From positions 57,863,339 to 57,927,338 of the forward strand of contig OX439043.1 in the NCBI GenBank assembly GCA_949317995.1: a DNA stretch of 64,000 nucleotides, written 5' to 3'. The stretch comes from Acholoe squamosa. Lineage: Eukaryota > Annelida > Polychaeta > Phyllodocida > Polynoidae. The translations under genes were made by a program, and so were the position numbers. The notes below the pieces were generated by a model. It saw nothing but the letters and a program-made list of their open reading frames with translations, was not told the DNA's origin and ran no database searches. Within the stretch, counting starts at the first letter, position 1. The number at the start of each line of letters is the position of its first letter. Below are positions 1-58,900 of the stretch, piece after piece.

Positions 1-124
1 GTTTTGCTGGCTTACGACAGCACCACTTCCCTCTCGCTCTGCTGCTGGGATAGGAAGGCCTCCAGCCTGGTATTCGAGGCATCAGTATCTAACAAGATCC
101 GTCCCTCCTCCTGGAGAATTCCTA

Positions 125-625
125 GTATCACTCCCTAGGTCACTCACACACTGCTACCAGCCTCCCAGATCACTCGCAACCTCCTGCTGGCCTACCTAGG
201 ATGCTCGCACACTGCTGCCTGCCCCAAATCACTCACAACCTCCTGCTCGCCAGCCTAGGACACTGCTGTGTAGCTCCTAGACCACTTGCAACCTTCCACG
301 CGACCTTGTAGATCACTTGGGATATCCCACCTGACCCCCTAGGTCACTTGCATACTGCCGGCAGACCCCCAGGTCACTCGCACACTGTCTTCATACCCAC
401 TGCATCACTGGGGCTGTGTACAAATAACGTCATGCAGGAGGGGGGGCTAGGCCAGGCATGACAGAATTAATTTTCCATATACTTTCAGCATTGCAAAATT
501 GACCAAAAACATGACAAGGGGGGGAGGGGGGGTCAAAAATGGTCCAAAAAAAGCATGACGTCATTTGTACACAGCCCCTCTCGCACACTGCCGCTGGCCC
601 CCCTAGATCACTTGCAACCTGCTAG
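125..625. repeat. Degenerate minisatellite around CTAGGTCACTCGCACACTGC
   Basis: Variants of 'ctaggtcactcgcacactgctgccagcc' and 'agatcactcgcaacctcctg' recur about every 30-35 bp from 125 to 400 and again from 579 to 625. The break between is the inserted element at 410-578. Confidence 0.6.
410..578. mobile_element. 169-bp inverted-repeat MITE
   Basis: The ends GGGGCTGTGTACAAAT and ATTTGTACACAGCCCC are inverted repeats of about 26 bp (one mismatch) and continue into GACGTCATGC. The core has a G-rich run. It interrupts the flanking minisatellite, and a second partial copy lies at 61083-61190. No clear target duplication was seen. Confidence 0.75.
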
Positions 626-690
626 GCCTATTTAAACCCTAAATACCCAGTACTAGAAGAAAACACTTTGACATCAATACTGCCAAAGTA

Positions 691-1646
691 GTCGGGGGAT
701 GTTCTGGTTAGACGGAGAGTGTTGGGTGGATGTTCGGGTTAGGCGGGGAGTGTTGGGTGGATGTTTGGGTTAGGCGGGGAGTGTTGGGTGGATGTTCAGG
801 TTAGGCGGGGAGTGTTGGGTGGATGTTCGGGTTAGGCGGGGAGTGTTGGGTGGATTTTCGGGTTAGACGGGAAGTGTTGGGTGGATGTTGGGTTAGGGAG
901 TGGTCATTATTTATCAACAGGGGGGATGGTGGGTTTGAGGGGGGGGCGTAAAAATTTCAGGCCCCTCCCGAGGGGGGGCTAACAAAATTTTGACCCCTCT
1001 TGAGGGGGGGGCTAAAAAATTTACCCTCTTTTGAGCAAAAAAGCCTGCGCGCTACTATAGCTCAAAGAGGGGCGCGAAAAATCTCCGCGCCTCCTGTTTG
1101 GGGGGGCACAAAAAATTTTGACTGTCGTCGAGGGGGGGGGCGTAAAAAATTTTCGTGCGTCCACACGGAAAACCACCACCCGCCCCCTGTTTACCCCACT
1201 TATCTATGAAACTTCCCCCGCCTCCGACGGCAGTGGACCTAGAGTCTGTCTGTTCGTCTGCTGTTTTCACGCACTGACGTGACTGCTTTTATCAAGAAAT
1301 CTCTATAATTATTCACTTTCAATCCACCCCTTCTTCTTTTCTCTCGACCTGCATGTATTTCTATCTGAATTTGTCATCTATTTAAGAGGAAAGAAATAAT
1401 AAGTTTTCCCGATCGGTACGCTGACCGATCGGCGGAAAACTTTGCAGTGGTTTCGGCGAGTCTCCCATTATAATCACAGCGCCTACAGCGCTGTGATTAT
1501 TGATAAATAATGACCACTCCCTTAGGCGGGGAGTGTTGGGTGGATGTTCGGGTTAGGCGGAGAGTGTTCGCTGGATGTTCGGGTTAGGCGGAGAGTGTTG
1601 GGTGGATGTTCGGGTTAGGGGGGGAGTGTTGGGTGGATGTTTGGGG
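691..1646. repeat. 31-bp minisatellite, split by an insertion
   Basis: A 31-bp unit with the core GGATGTTCGGGTTAGGCGGG repeats from about 691 to 895 and continues from 1522 to 1646. The two halves are one array opened by the element at 896-1521. Confidence 0.85.
896..1521. mobile_element. 626-bp Harbinger-like nonautonomous element with TTA target duplication
   Basis: Terminal inverted repeats GGGAGTGGTCATTATTTATC and its complement at 1502-1521. TTA is present at 893-895 and again at 1522-1524, and the array reads through cleanly if the element is removed. A 3-bp TTA duplication is typical of PIF/Harbinger. Inside are G-run repeats (900-1150) and two hairpins, 1410-1434 and 1468-1499. No transposase is present. 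Confidence 0.8.
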
Positions 1647-1684
1647 TTCCTACGACCAGTCTGACGTCAGACTGGTCGTAGGAA
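1647..1684. repeat. Perfect 38-bp palindrome with CRE core
   Basis: From TTCCTACGACC to its exact complement ending GGTCGTAGGAA, with CTGACGTCAG at the centre and no spacer. It starts directly at the end of the 31-bp minisatellite. A half-like copy (ctacgaccagactg) is at 2139. Confidence 0.85.
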
Positions 1685-2563
1685 GATAAGAAGTATGACG
1701 CCATTTTTCGGCCGAAAAAACGGGGATAAAATCGTACAGTGTGGCATAGTCCTACGACTCCAAAAATCGGCTAAAAATCGTGAAAGTTTGGTATGCACAA
1801 CTTTGGAAATTGTGGGAAAATCGCGTCGTACTACTCGTAGTCATGGATTTCCCGTCGATATTTAGTTGATCGCTGCCCAACTCATAGCATCATGTTTTTG
1901 ATAAGATTTCCAGTGAACGGCAACATAAGGACTTTTAAAAATTGATTTTCGGTAGATAGGTTCTTTGAAGTACGGATTCTGAATTATCCACTGGCAAATT
2001 TTCAGATTGATTTGTGAAGAAATAAAGTCAGGGGAAGTTTTTTTTCATGGCGCAAATGGGTGGGGATTTCTCAAAAACTGGTGCACTGGGTATCGGAGAC
2101 CCCCAGAAAGGGGTCGACAGCGGTGACAAGTCGATATTCTACGACCAGACTGTGTTTCGTCTGTGTCACGGGTTGACCGTTGCACTAGGCCTACAAAAGC
2201 TAACGTGGAATAGATCTAGAATGATTCATCAAATTTCTGTAAAAAAAATTATGTAGATCTAGCTCTGACTCTGCCGTCTCTGGTTGTCAACAATACAAAG
2301 CACAGAGTCAAAAGTGGCGCCCTGACAGGTGTATGAGAGGAGGTGCGTGATAGGCTAATAGTGTGGTGGGCCTATTTGCTACTGCACCGTTTAATGGCGG
2401 GGATATTCACCACCGGAACCAGGGACACACTTCCGATCATACCGTTTCTCCCCGAAAGGGTTCACGGCTCATCCCTCACTTCATTGACTCTCCCTGTGGT
2501 AGAAGGCGCGAACTTGGTTCAATCTTTCGGACGCCATCTGTTGGAGGATCACAGACTCATTGA

Positions 2564-2611
2564 TGACGTCACATCCCGTCAGGCAGGCGTGGTGGTTTCA
2601 ACATGGCGGCC
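2564..2611 (+). promoter_or_regulatory. Promoter-like CRE plus YY1-like box upstream of SLK/STK10
   Basis: A consensus CRE (TGACGTCA, 2564-2571) is followed 30 bp later by CATGGCGGCCG (2602-2612), a YY1-type box often found at or just after transcription starts. They sit about 300 bp before the ATG in CpG-rich sequence. The motifs are seen; promoter function is inferred. Confidence 0.45.
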
Positions 2612-2869
2612 GAAGGTCGCTTCCCGAAAGGGTTGTTGACAAAATGCAGACGGATTTCCCTCCATGGAACAGGTTTACGATGATGCCGAAATCCAACAAC
2701 TCACGGACACTTATGTTACACCGCCCTTGTAGTTTATAGGGCGAATGCCAGTCTCTGGCAAGTAAAGATTGTCGTGTGTTTACAGCAAAGGCGAGCCAAA
2801 AGTTTGTTGTCAAATTTGGGTGAGGTTTAGGTGGCTGGCCGGCTGGGCCACTGACCCGTTCCGCCCAAA

Positions 2870-48964
<46,095 letters not shown>

Positions 48965-49651
48965 GACTTCTCTCTACGTATAAATCGGACCTCACCCAAC
49001 AGGCACCCAGCATAAGCAATCACCGTAATTGTTCAGGAATTTATCAAGAAAATTTTGTTGCATTTTTCATACACTCTCATGAGGAGGGTATTTGATTTGT
49101 TTGATTAAGAGATAAATTATAGACTTAACTGGCTGCCATCCTTTAGTTATTTTGTCGACTCATCCTTGCAAAAGGGTTACGCACGCGTGCATGCACATTA
49201 ACATTCATGACAATGTAATGTGGCATGCATGCTTTATTATGTAAATGATCTATACATGTATCATGTGTATCATATTAGCTTCATTTTTTTCTTAATTAAC
49301 CCACCAAAGGTATCTTAATGCTTAATGACCCGATTAATATATTTTGCTCAGTTTGATCACATGAATGAAAAGTGACCAAATATAATACTTTGCCAAAATG
49401 TTGATTGTATACCCGATTGTGTAATTACAGGTTGGTAATGTTGAAGGTTACCTGTATCGTAATTCCTAACCTCTCCCTAAATAAGCAAATAATCAATATG
49501 GATTTGTATGCACGTGAGGATATTAATAATGTGAAGTATCAGTATATAATTTATGTAATCGTATCAAGCTTATTGCCTTATGTCATTGGGATAATACCGA
49601 GACTGTATATATTCACACTAATTTGTTTTACCGAATGTGAAGGCAAATAAA
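48965..49651 (+). other. SLK/STK10: SLK/STK10 3' UTR with poly(A) signal
   Basis: AT-rich sequence follows the stop codon with no further coding signal. The first clear AATAAA is at 49646-49651, giving a 3' UTR of about 0.7 kb. A second AATAAA at 50947 could end a longer form. Confidence 0.5.
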
Positions 49652-50515
49652 TATAATGTAGATAAAAAGCCTCATTCATCTTAACTTAATTCAACTGACA
49701 ATTGGACATTTTATTTGATTAGTACTTGTTCTTTTTGCCTCCATTCAATTCTTTATAATGGTTTCCATATGTAAGCTTAGAAGCTTGATCAATTGATCAC
49801 AATGAGGTAAAGTGAATATATGATTGTGAGCAATGGTTGGATATGATAGACTTATCGCTGGCTGTTCAAGTGTTCATTCCGTTCAATTTTATGAAGGTTT
49901 TGGTTGTATGATTATTACACACTTGAAGACCATTCTAAGGTAATTTGTTCGTTCTGAGGAAAAGAAAAGAGGCAAAAAACTAAAATCAATCATGCGCTAC
50001 ATTTTTATGCACTCAGAATATGTGTGCTGGATCAAGACAAGTGAATAGATAGAAAGTAATAATGTGTAGTAAGTGGAATGTAAGCTGTATTATTGTGGTA
50101 CTATTTAATCTTAAAAAAAAAAGGGGGGGGGGGTGAAATGCACGCGAATGTTATAGATGTATTTGCTGCTGCCTTTGATTTTCCCAAAGTAGCGCTTAAA
50201 GACAATGTTGGTCTACGTCGTATGTGTTAGGGATGTTTTGATAAAATGAAGGGTGCTGATATTTTTTTTCTGTCCTCTTCAATAACCCTTGTGGTGGCCC
50301 ATATCTCATGGTAGACGATTAGATAATATAGAAGAATGACGATCAAGCATTTTGTACTGCTAGATATGATCAGGCAAGCTGTTAATTTGTTGATTAAATA
50401 AGACATTTTGATTTATGTTTTTTTTTTTTTGTACTTAGAGGCACAACAAATTACATGTATATAACTTGATAACAGTTTTACTTGAAATGCTCCTGATTTG
50501 ATCAGTTACTAGTAC

Positions 50516-50767
50516 TACCGTAATGCCCCGCCTATAAAGTGCATCCAGACTTGTGATATAACATATGTTCTTATGAAACACAATATGAAACATAATCTAA
50601 TCAAAATTTAAAGTCTGTGGGGATATATGAGCTCCCCAGCTCCCACCTCTGCAATGGGGTGGGGGAGCCTTCTGGAGAATTAAGAGAAATTTCTCCCCCA
50701 GCTATAAGCCACATGAGGACTCCATCCTCCCGTATACGCTGCACCTTATACTTGGGGTATTACGGTA
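50516..50767. mobile_element. TACCGTAA-family MITE, diverged
   Basis: Ends TACCGTAATGCCCCGCCTAT and TATACTTGGGGTATTACGGTA (from 50747); 252 bp. Confidence 0.7.
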
Positions 50768-51503
50768 TATCTAGTAATAACTGATTTGATTAAAAATAAT
50801 GCCTAGTGCTAGATGTAAAGAATGTATTGTGAAATACAGATACTAAGGCCCTCAGCGTGATTACTAGAACCTTTGATATCAGAGATTTTGCTTGTCATGA
50901 GGATTTCTTAATGCCTCAATAATCAATTTCCTATGATACAGGGTTTAATAAAGAATCAAACATACATTTCCTGGTTAACTACTTAGTACTCAACACATTC
51001 CCCCAGTAATGTTAAATGATGTATAGGTTTATTTCCCACTATTCAAGGTCAATGTGGGACATTGAAAAGTGGTCTTCTATATTTCTTCAGACGTCCCCTT
51101 TCCAGCTACACCGTATGCAATGGGATGCAAATTACCAGAAAGCCTTTAATTGTGAAGCAAGAGGTTTAAGAATGTTGAGAAGCTTTGTTGTGGTATCATT
51201 TCATGCAAATGTTTTCCCAAAATGTAAGGATTAACAAAGCGTACAGTTGAGGGATCTTGTTAGGTGGTAGTGATGTGTTGTCAACCTGGTTATGCTGCTT
51301 AAATGGTGCCTTTAACGCTGCTAACTCAATTATGTACGTGAATATAGGATGGTGAAACCGCAGCCAGTACTAGGTATCAGGATATTGTCAGAAAGTGTGC
51401 TAAAGAACCTTTGATAATTGGGGAAAAAGAAGGTTGTAATTTGGTTAAATTAAAGTAATGTGCTCCTTGGGACATGAAGTTAGAGGAAGAAAGAGTAGGA
51501 ACT

Positions 51504-51730
51504 TACCGTAAAACTTTGCGTATAAGCTCCACCCATGTATAAAAGCTGCACCCTCGGGGAATCTCTAAGCACCTGGGGCTTGAAAAAAAGTAGTTTTAAT
51601 ACAGTAGCAAACAGGAAAAGAAACCAGCATATAAGCCGTACCATGAGTTCTAGGTGATCCTTTATTTAGGACATGTATGTGAACTAATATGGTCTATAAA
51701 CCGTGGCTTATGCACCAGAATTTTACGGTA
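51504..51730. mobile_element. TACCGTAAAA-type MITE
   Basis: Ends TACCGTAAAACTTTGCGTAT and GCACCAGAATTTTACGGTA; 227 bp, with inner 'ataagccgtacc' pieces. Same superfamily as the copy at 42141. Confidence 0.65.
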
Positions 51731-54175
51731 GTACTCAATAATTGTCACTAAGATTGCTGATGTAGTTTTGATGAGTACCTTCATCAGTTCTTCTAGTTTG
51801 TGAATCGTCGGCCAAGGTATCGTTTGTGTCAATGTGCTAGGTAAGATATTGAATATATACGCCTTATTCACAGCCTTCTGCCCTTATACCATTTGGGTAT
51901 TTGCTCGTACAGATAACTGCCGTTTTATGAGTCATCTTTGAGATGGAGATAGAGCGTTATTCGTATATGCCAATGTATGCGACTGTAGTATCCATAGACT
52001 TGTGCCTTTGTATCTTAATATTCTTTTCCAATCCTTGCTGGCATCATAGGAATCGATTTTCACCCTGGTCTCTTTGTATCAGGGGACTTTGTCAATACAA
52101 TCCCTTTTCAGCCTTCAATTTGATAAGTGTCTTGAGGGTAATATTATTGTCAAATTTGATTGTGTTCTTTTCTCTTTTTTTTTTCTTTTTTTCAGCCCTG
52201 TTTTTTTTTTTTGAGAAATTATCAAATCATTGCTAGGGGAACAACTATAATGATAAGGGCAGATCTTATTTATGGCTTTCTTATTCATTATAAGTTACAA
52301 CAGTCATAACTCAGATTATATATTGTAGTGTGCATGAACATCTTAAACTGATATAGAATTTTCTATGTTGCCTGACTATCTTAGTGAAATGATTAAAGAA
52401 ATTAAAGCGCAAAATAAGTATTAACTGGTTTGGGGGTCTAGGGTCATACTTAAATTATTCTCGTCAACTTTTCGTTTAAATGGTCATATTTCAAGGGGTT
52501 TTCCCCCACTAGTTAGGGTGAGGTGTACTTGAATTTGTAAAATTTCCTATCTGATTTACCTTTACTGGTTTGCTTTGTTAACTTCTTGGCTGATGTGAAC
52601 ATATAAATCTATGCAGAATACTTTTGAACTTCACCATTGAAAAAATAACATATATCGCGGATATTGAGGTGCGCTAGAGTGCTGGATAAAAGTACATGTC
52701 TAGCACAAAGAGAAAAAGAGCCATGTCGGCATGTTCTAGTTTTCCTTCTATTGTTACTCTGTTTAGCAGCTCTCTGGTATGGCGATATTTTAATAGTTGT
52801 TCTACTGAAACTCTGGCAATCTTTGTAACACTCCACCCCGGCTTGGTCTTCTCATTAACACTGTCGCTAAATATCTGGACTAATCCGAGCCCAAATATTG
52901 TAGGTGCCTTGATATGGTGACGGTTCGCATTGTATACCACGCTTTCGACCAGTTACATACACCTTTCCATAGTCATGAACAGTTGATATTCCAGCTCAGA
53001 GTCCATGTATAAGAGTTATAGAATTATTTGGTCCATATATCATATGTCCACACTAACATTCTTGCCATGATATCGGATTTCCCTTGTTACAGGATAGGTT
53101 AATATATTTCTTAGAAAAAAGTATCAGTTGATACATGTATAATAGACATCAGGTAGACTCTTAACCATTCTGATGTAAATATAAAGAAAATACACATTCC
53201 TTCATGTGCTTATGTTTCAGCGGATCTTTGCTCTCGCTTTAGAAACTCGAATAAGACCGTTACATAGCGAATATCCTAGTCACTAACATTTAGACAAAAC
53301 AAATGATTTTGGTCTTTCCACCTCTCCTCTTGTTTTGTAGGATAACGATAATGACTATTGGGTCATGCAATTAATAAACAACTCTCCATGTTGCAACATG
53401 ATGAAAACCCCTCAAATAACACCATTTTATTATTACCGGTATGATACACTCCTTTGGTATTTTTGGTGTCGATACAATTACTCAATCTGCTAACACTTGT
53501 CATTTACAAAATCCATGATTTCATGTCAGTGCTTAATTGATCAGAAGATGAAACTCAATAGAACATTTTAGATTTCCGCGTTTATATAGTGATACACCAA
53601 AGATACAACCCATTACCGTAAAGTTATTAATCCATAGGTCATGTACATGAAAGAAAAAGTGCCAGCTTTAATATGCATTATGAAAATTGGTGTTTAGATA
53701 TCACTAAAACAGACCCTGAGTGTCACTTGTAGAATGCTAAAATGTGTTTGTGAGAGCCACATAGCCACTGTTTTGTATGTGGGTTGGTGAAAGTGTAAAG
53801 TTTGTTGCGGTTTGTCGTGAAAGGCCAACCACGGGTAGGTGTGGGAGGAGGAACATGGAACGTCTTAAAGCATCCATTCACACAATCAAATAAATGTATG
53901 AATATCCAATCAAGGACTCAATTGCAGTTGTGTATATTTTGGGGAATAAAATCCAACAGTTAATGACACTTTGAGTCGTGTTTTGTGTGAAGACGTGATG
54001 GCATATTTAAGAAGAGTGGACGTATAATACTAGAGTAATTTAAGGCTAAGAAAGAATTTTTTTTTCAAAATATATGGTTTATTGATATATAATTACAGTT
54101 CCTTTGCAATCTTAATCATATGAATGGTATATCTTTATAACATCTCAGATCCTGTAATTTGCACCGCTTTAAGTG

Positions 54176-54320
54176 CAGGGATGAAAGTCTTCAGGGAATT
54201 CCCTGATTTCAGGGATTTTGAAGTTCTTGGGTCCTATACATTCATATAGAAACCCAGGCTTTGGGGGCGAATATATTGGACCATTTCAGGGATTTTCGTG
54301 CTCTGTGACTTTCATCCCTG
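54176..54320. mobile_element. 145-bp hAT-like MITE
   Basis: Perfect 14-bp inverted ends CAGGGATGAAAGTC and GACTTTCATCCCTG, flanked by TAAGTG on both sides (54170-54175, 54321-54326). The core is rich in 'cagggatttt'. Confidence 0.8.
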
Positions 54321-54585
54321 TAAGTGTTAACAAACACATTTGGAAAGCTGTCGTTTAGCACCGCCACATGACATACTTCAACAAAAAAACAATTTGATCA
54401 TATTATTTACGACTAAAGAAAAAATATTGCTTACACTAGTATATATCGAATTACTCTCTTCTCTGACTAATGTTACTATTCGTAGTACATATACTGTGGA
54501 CCTACCTGTATCTCTCAAACTCAAGGAGTCAGTGAATGGTAGAAAACAGAGGTTCAGGAATAAATAATGCAGCAATGTAAATTGC

Positions 54586-55030
54586 TGATAACTCGAAAAG
54601 TGAAAAGCCTGTGATTCTTTCTCATCCTGTTGCATTGGCACTCCCTTACCCAGGTTATTCGCACCACCAAGCCACTATTCACATAACTCTTGCCAAAACT
54701 GCGATATTCGCACCACATTGCCAAAAAAGGCGGGAAAGTTGATACATGGATCAACATCATATACCTTCACCATTGGAGGCAAAAAGCGTCTTATGGCTGC
54801 CAACTAACTGAGTCTACAATATTGACAATTTCTCAAAATTTACAAACTTTGTAATGAAATACCTTTTCCTGCAAGACCCCTACATCTCCTTTAATGGCAC
54901 TACAAATTCATTAAGTAATTCTGACTCTTATATACAAAATTTCCATCTTTCTGAAACTTATTCACACCACCAAAATGACTGAAAGTGCAGCCCCCAGGGT
55001 GTCTCCTTAAAACTCGCTTTTCGAGTTAAT
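54586..55030. mobile_element. Possible MITE with TAACTCGAAAAGYGA ends
   Basis: The left end 'ataactcgaaaagtga' and right end 'cgcttttcgagttaat' are inverted. Inside, 'attcgcaccac' recurs. Boundaries are approximate. Confidence 0.45.
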
Positions 55031-55752
55031 AACATTTCCATGAACATAAGATTAGTAAATATTGACTACCTTTGTAGCAGATAATGCTCTCAATCGACTT
55101 TCATAGACGGGCATGCATATCATGTTACAGTGAGATAACATGATCTATGTGAAATACAAGAATAATTCATTTAGTCCACATAAAGATTCAGATTCGGTGG
55201 ATAATTTTCAACAGTTTCATAACCATCATTTTTCAATGCATCTCATTTGTCTATTAGAAGAACAAAAGAGATTTTCGTTCAATAACAAGGGTGGAAACAA
55301 CCCTTTCCTGGTGTCAGGAACCCCATTATAGTGATAAATGCCAATTTCTTGAAGCTGTTTGATAAACCTTATAAACATCTGGAAGTTTCAATGTAACGTA
55401 CATGCATTTTCTCATTAATGACTAGCTGTATAAAAATATAATTTCACCTATTCAAGTGACATTCAATCTACAATATCAATTTGTTTTTAAAATTACATAA
55501 ATTGAGTAAGGGAATCACATTTTCTTCAAAGAATATAACGATGTATATGCCTTACACATTCTAACTTTGATGTGGATATGAGCGAAGTATGTATCACCTT
55601 CAGGCTCTAATTCAAAGCCATGACCCAAAAATCCCAGAATGAATGTTTTCCCTCGAATAGGTTCAAGGTAATACTGTTCATTGTAACTATATCTCCAAGG
55701 AGAAATTCTAGTTATTGCAATTATGCATAACTGATCCACTAATATTGCTTCA

Positions 55753-55908
55753 TCATTCGGCCATGAAGCCAGTTGAGGTGAAGGCTAGTTTAAGTGCCTC
55801 TGTTTCCTGTGGGGTGAGCGGCTGAAGCGGTGAGCGTGTTCTGCCTCCATAATAACCAAACCACTCCATGGAGGCCTTCAGACCTGCCACACCGAACTGT
55901 TTGGTCAC
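55753..55908 (-). CDS. HOGA1: HOGA1 last exon 7 (residues 292-342 and stop)
   Basis: Acceptor [29 protein letters not shown] ends in FTSTGFMAE and TGA at 55755-55753. It matches the human C-terminus MDWFGYYGG ... FTSNGWL. Confidence 0.95.
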   Translation of the reverse strand: MTKQFGVAGLKASMEWFGYYGGRTRSPLQPLTPQETEALKLAFTSTGFMAE

Positions 55909-58900
55909 CTGCAATGTAGAACCATGGTCGATTTTAATGCATTGAAAAGTTTTTAGACTGGTTTTCACAATCAGTAGCAAGGCCATGATACTTGTGTTCT
56001 AATGAGATTGTTGATTCTCTCAAAACACTTTTTAGGGGTCGGGATTATTACTATCTCCTGGCTTGATCATTTGAATTAATTTTAGAGCTCAAAAGCTAAT
56101 ATGTAGTACAGTTTTCCAGTTTGTAGAATTATGTAAATCAGAAATGACTGGTAGTGCATATCATTGCCTTAGTGCAAGAAGGTTGTAACTGACATTTTTT
56201 GCAAAAATTAGTTAACATATTAACATCAATTCACCCTTATCTAGCCACTATGAAAATGCTGAAGCTCTGTCTATGATATGGGTGCCTATAGGCCCGATTG
56301 TGATATCGCTGTATCCACTCAGTGCAATAATAAGTGGAACACTTCTTTTGCCTATCCTGCAAATCTTGAAAGATGCAGTTACAACCTTCTTGCACCAGGG
56401 CGACGATAATGGATATGTAGAATGCAGGGCAACATACAGCTTGGTTTGGTGCCACCAGGCGGTGCTGCAATGCACGGGCCTCTTCCATCTTCCCCTCGTT
56501 AAACAGTGTCTGTAGCTCCACCGTCTCCTTGCCGAGCACATTAGCCAAGGCACACACCCCGCCCACACAACCTGAAGGAGAACCAATGATATTCTAAATT
56601 GAATTTGATGGTATAAAGATACTTGTACCGTAATCTCCCGCGTAGAAGGCGCGTCTTCTACGCCAAACAAAATGCTGCTGGGTCTTATACGCGGGAGGGT
56701 AATTGCTTTGAGTTGGGGGTGCGCCTTATACGCGGGTTTTTCCAACATCTCATTTGGGAAAATGCGCCGATGACAGCTTGAACTCATAGCGCCAGCACCG
56801 CGGCAGACTGGAGGTGTCGACGCGCTCGCCGGGGATAAGGCCCACCATGCGCCGATGACAGCTTGAACTCATATAGCCAGCAGCGCAGCAGCCCGGTCGC
56901 TGTAGATTTGCTCGGCGGGTTTGACGCCGACCGTCACACCGTGTGCCGATGATAGCTTGAACTCATAGCGCCAGCAGCGCGGTCGCTGTAGATTTGCTCG
57001 GCGGGTTTGACGCCGACCGTGTGCCGATGACAGCTTGAACTCATAGCGCCTGCACCGTGGCAGACCGGTCGCTGTAGATTTGCTCGGCGGGCAAAACGCC
57101 GACCGTGTGCCGATGACAGCTTGAACTCATAGAGCCAGCACCGCGGCAGACCGGGAGGTGTACAATAGTGGGGGGGGGGCGCCTTCTACGCGAAACAGCC
57201 CCCCTGTGAGTTGGGGGGGCGCCTTATACGCGGGTTTTTCCGGAAATCGATCCAGAAGAGGTACGTGCGCCTTCTACGTGAAAAGGCCTTCTCTGAGTTG
57301 GGGGGGCGCCTTCTACGCGAGCTGCGCCTTCTACGCGGGAGATTACGGTATCTAACAAGACAGCAATCTAAAGATACTTAAAGGGAAAGTTTGTAAAAAA
57401 CATTTTCTTTTGTTTCTTTATCAGCTCCCTCCTGCCACACAAACTTAGAGTTTAAAAGCTTCATTAGTTTTGGAGATAACTCTACTATGGAACTCTATGG
57501 TAGTATGGGGAAAAGTTCAAACTTCAAATTTACCTTCTTATTACAAAGATTTCAACCACACAATTTCTCCCAAAATCAAACAACACATGTAGGTAACACT
57601 TACATATACATGTACTGTCATCAACTTTAATTTCATTCTGTGGAATCATCCTCTTACACATATCATTAGAGTGATTACTCTTCTTTCACAACAACCCTGA
57701 CTCATATTATGCGGGTCCTGTGTCAGAACAACCGGTATTTATAGCTGCAATGTTATACTGACGGTCCTCCATAATTAGCTGCTTGCTGCTTATGATATTA
57801 ATCAAAATTTGCAGAGTGTTTTATGATAGAATATTGATTTAATCTTAAATCTCAGGCTAAAGTTGCTTTAACTTACCAACACTGAGGGCTGGATACAGGA
57901 AGCTAGCAGATCCTGCTAGAATCTGGAACTGTTCTCCCGATGTCTGGTACACCATGCTAGCAATCTTAGAGATCTGTGGGCCAATTATAAAAACTAATTT
58001 AAAACAGCGTTTCACTGAGATTATCATACACTGGTTTTACATTTCTATTATGATATTGGATTTACCTGTCAAGCAGATGACCATTTATGATTTTTCTTAG
58101 TTGGAGGGGGTGTTAGAGAAAACCATGGAGGTATTTAATTCAGTTAAATCACCAACAATACTCACATCACCCCCACTATCCTTGAGCCCGATGATGTTGG
58201 GATGAGGTGCAAGATCAGTCACCACCTTGGGGTCAAGGTCAATAGCAGTGTTACCAGGGACGCTGTAGAGAATAACCGGCACAGGGCTCGTATCTGCTAC
58301 CTGTCAAATCAAAGACGAATGGTTAAAGTAGTTAATCAAAATGATGATTCCCAAAATATATGAACACCATCATACACATTATGTACGGTATAAGGAATCC
58401 AGGTTAACCTGTCTTTCATATGTTCTATAATTAGTCAAGAATAAAAGAAATCACCTTGAGAAAGTGACTATGGAGAGCAGAGTTGTTCATACGGCCCTTA
58501 TAGAAGCATGGTGTGTAAACCAGCACTGCGTCTGCACCAGCATCTGCCATCTTCTTTGTCATCTCTATTGTGTCACGAGTTGCTGAAAAAAATTATGATT
58601 CATGGATACTAAAACTCTTGCTATATACTCTTGTGATATACTCAGTAATGTGTGTTATACCTAATGGTTTCTTTTTATCAAATAATCAGCTCCTATATCT
58701 TACCCACATAATATTAAAAGCCACGCCCGGGCTTGGTAAAGAAGCTATATTGTATAAGCTTCATCTAGGGTTCTGTTGCACGTTTAGGGCACACTTTATC
58801 TAAAAAATCATATAATAGACCAGCATCAGCCAGAATGGTGGTTAAACACCACAGCAGTGAATTTAAAGTGTGGTGGTTATTCCCCCGCATTACCTTCACA

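Larger units (their letters stand above)
49652..55752. other. Spacer between convergent SLK/STK10 and HOGA1
   Basis: No gene is supported. It includes four small inverted-repeat elements (50516, 51504, 54176, 54586). An 88-codon minus-strand open frame at 52674-52940 has no recognisable family. The last few hundred bases before 55752 should be the HOGA1 3' UTR, but I found no AATAAA for it. Confidence 0.5.
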
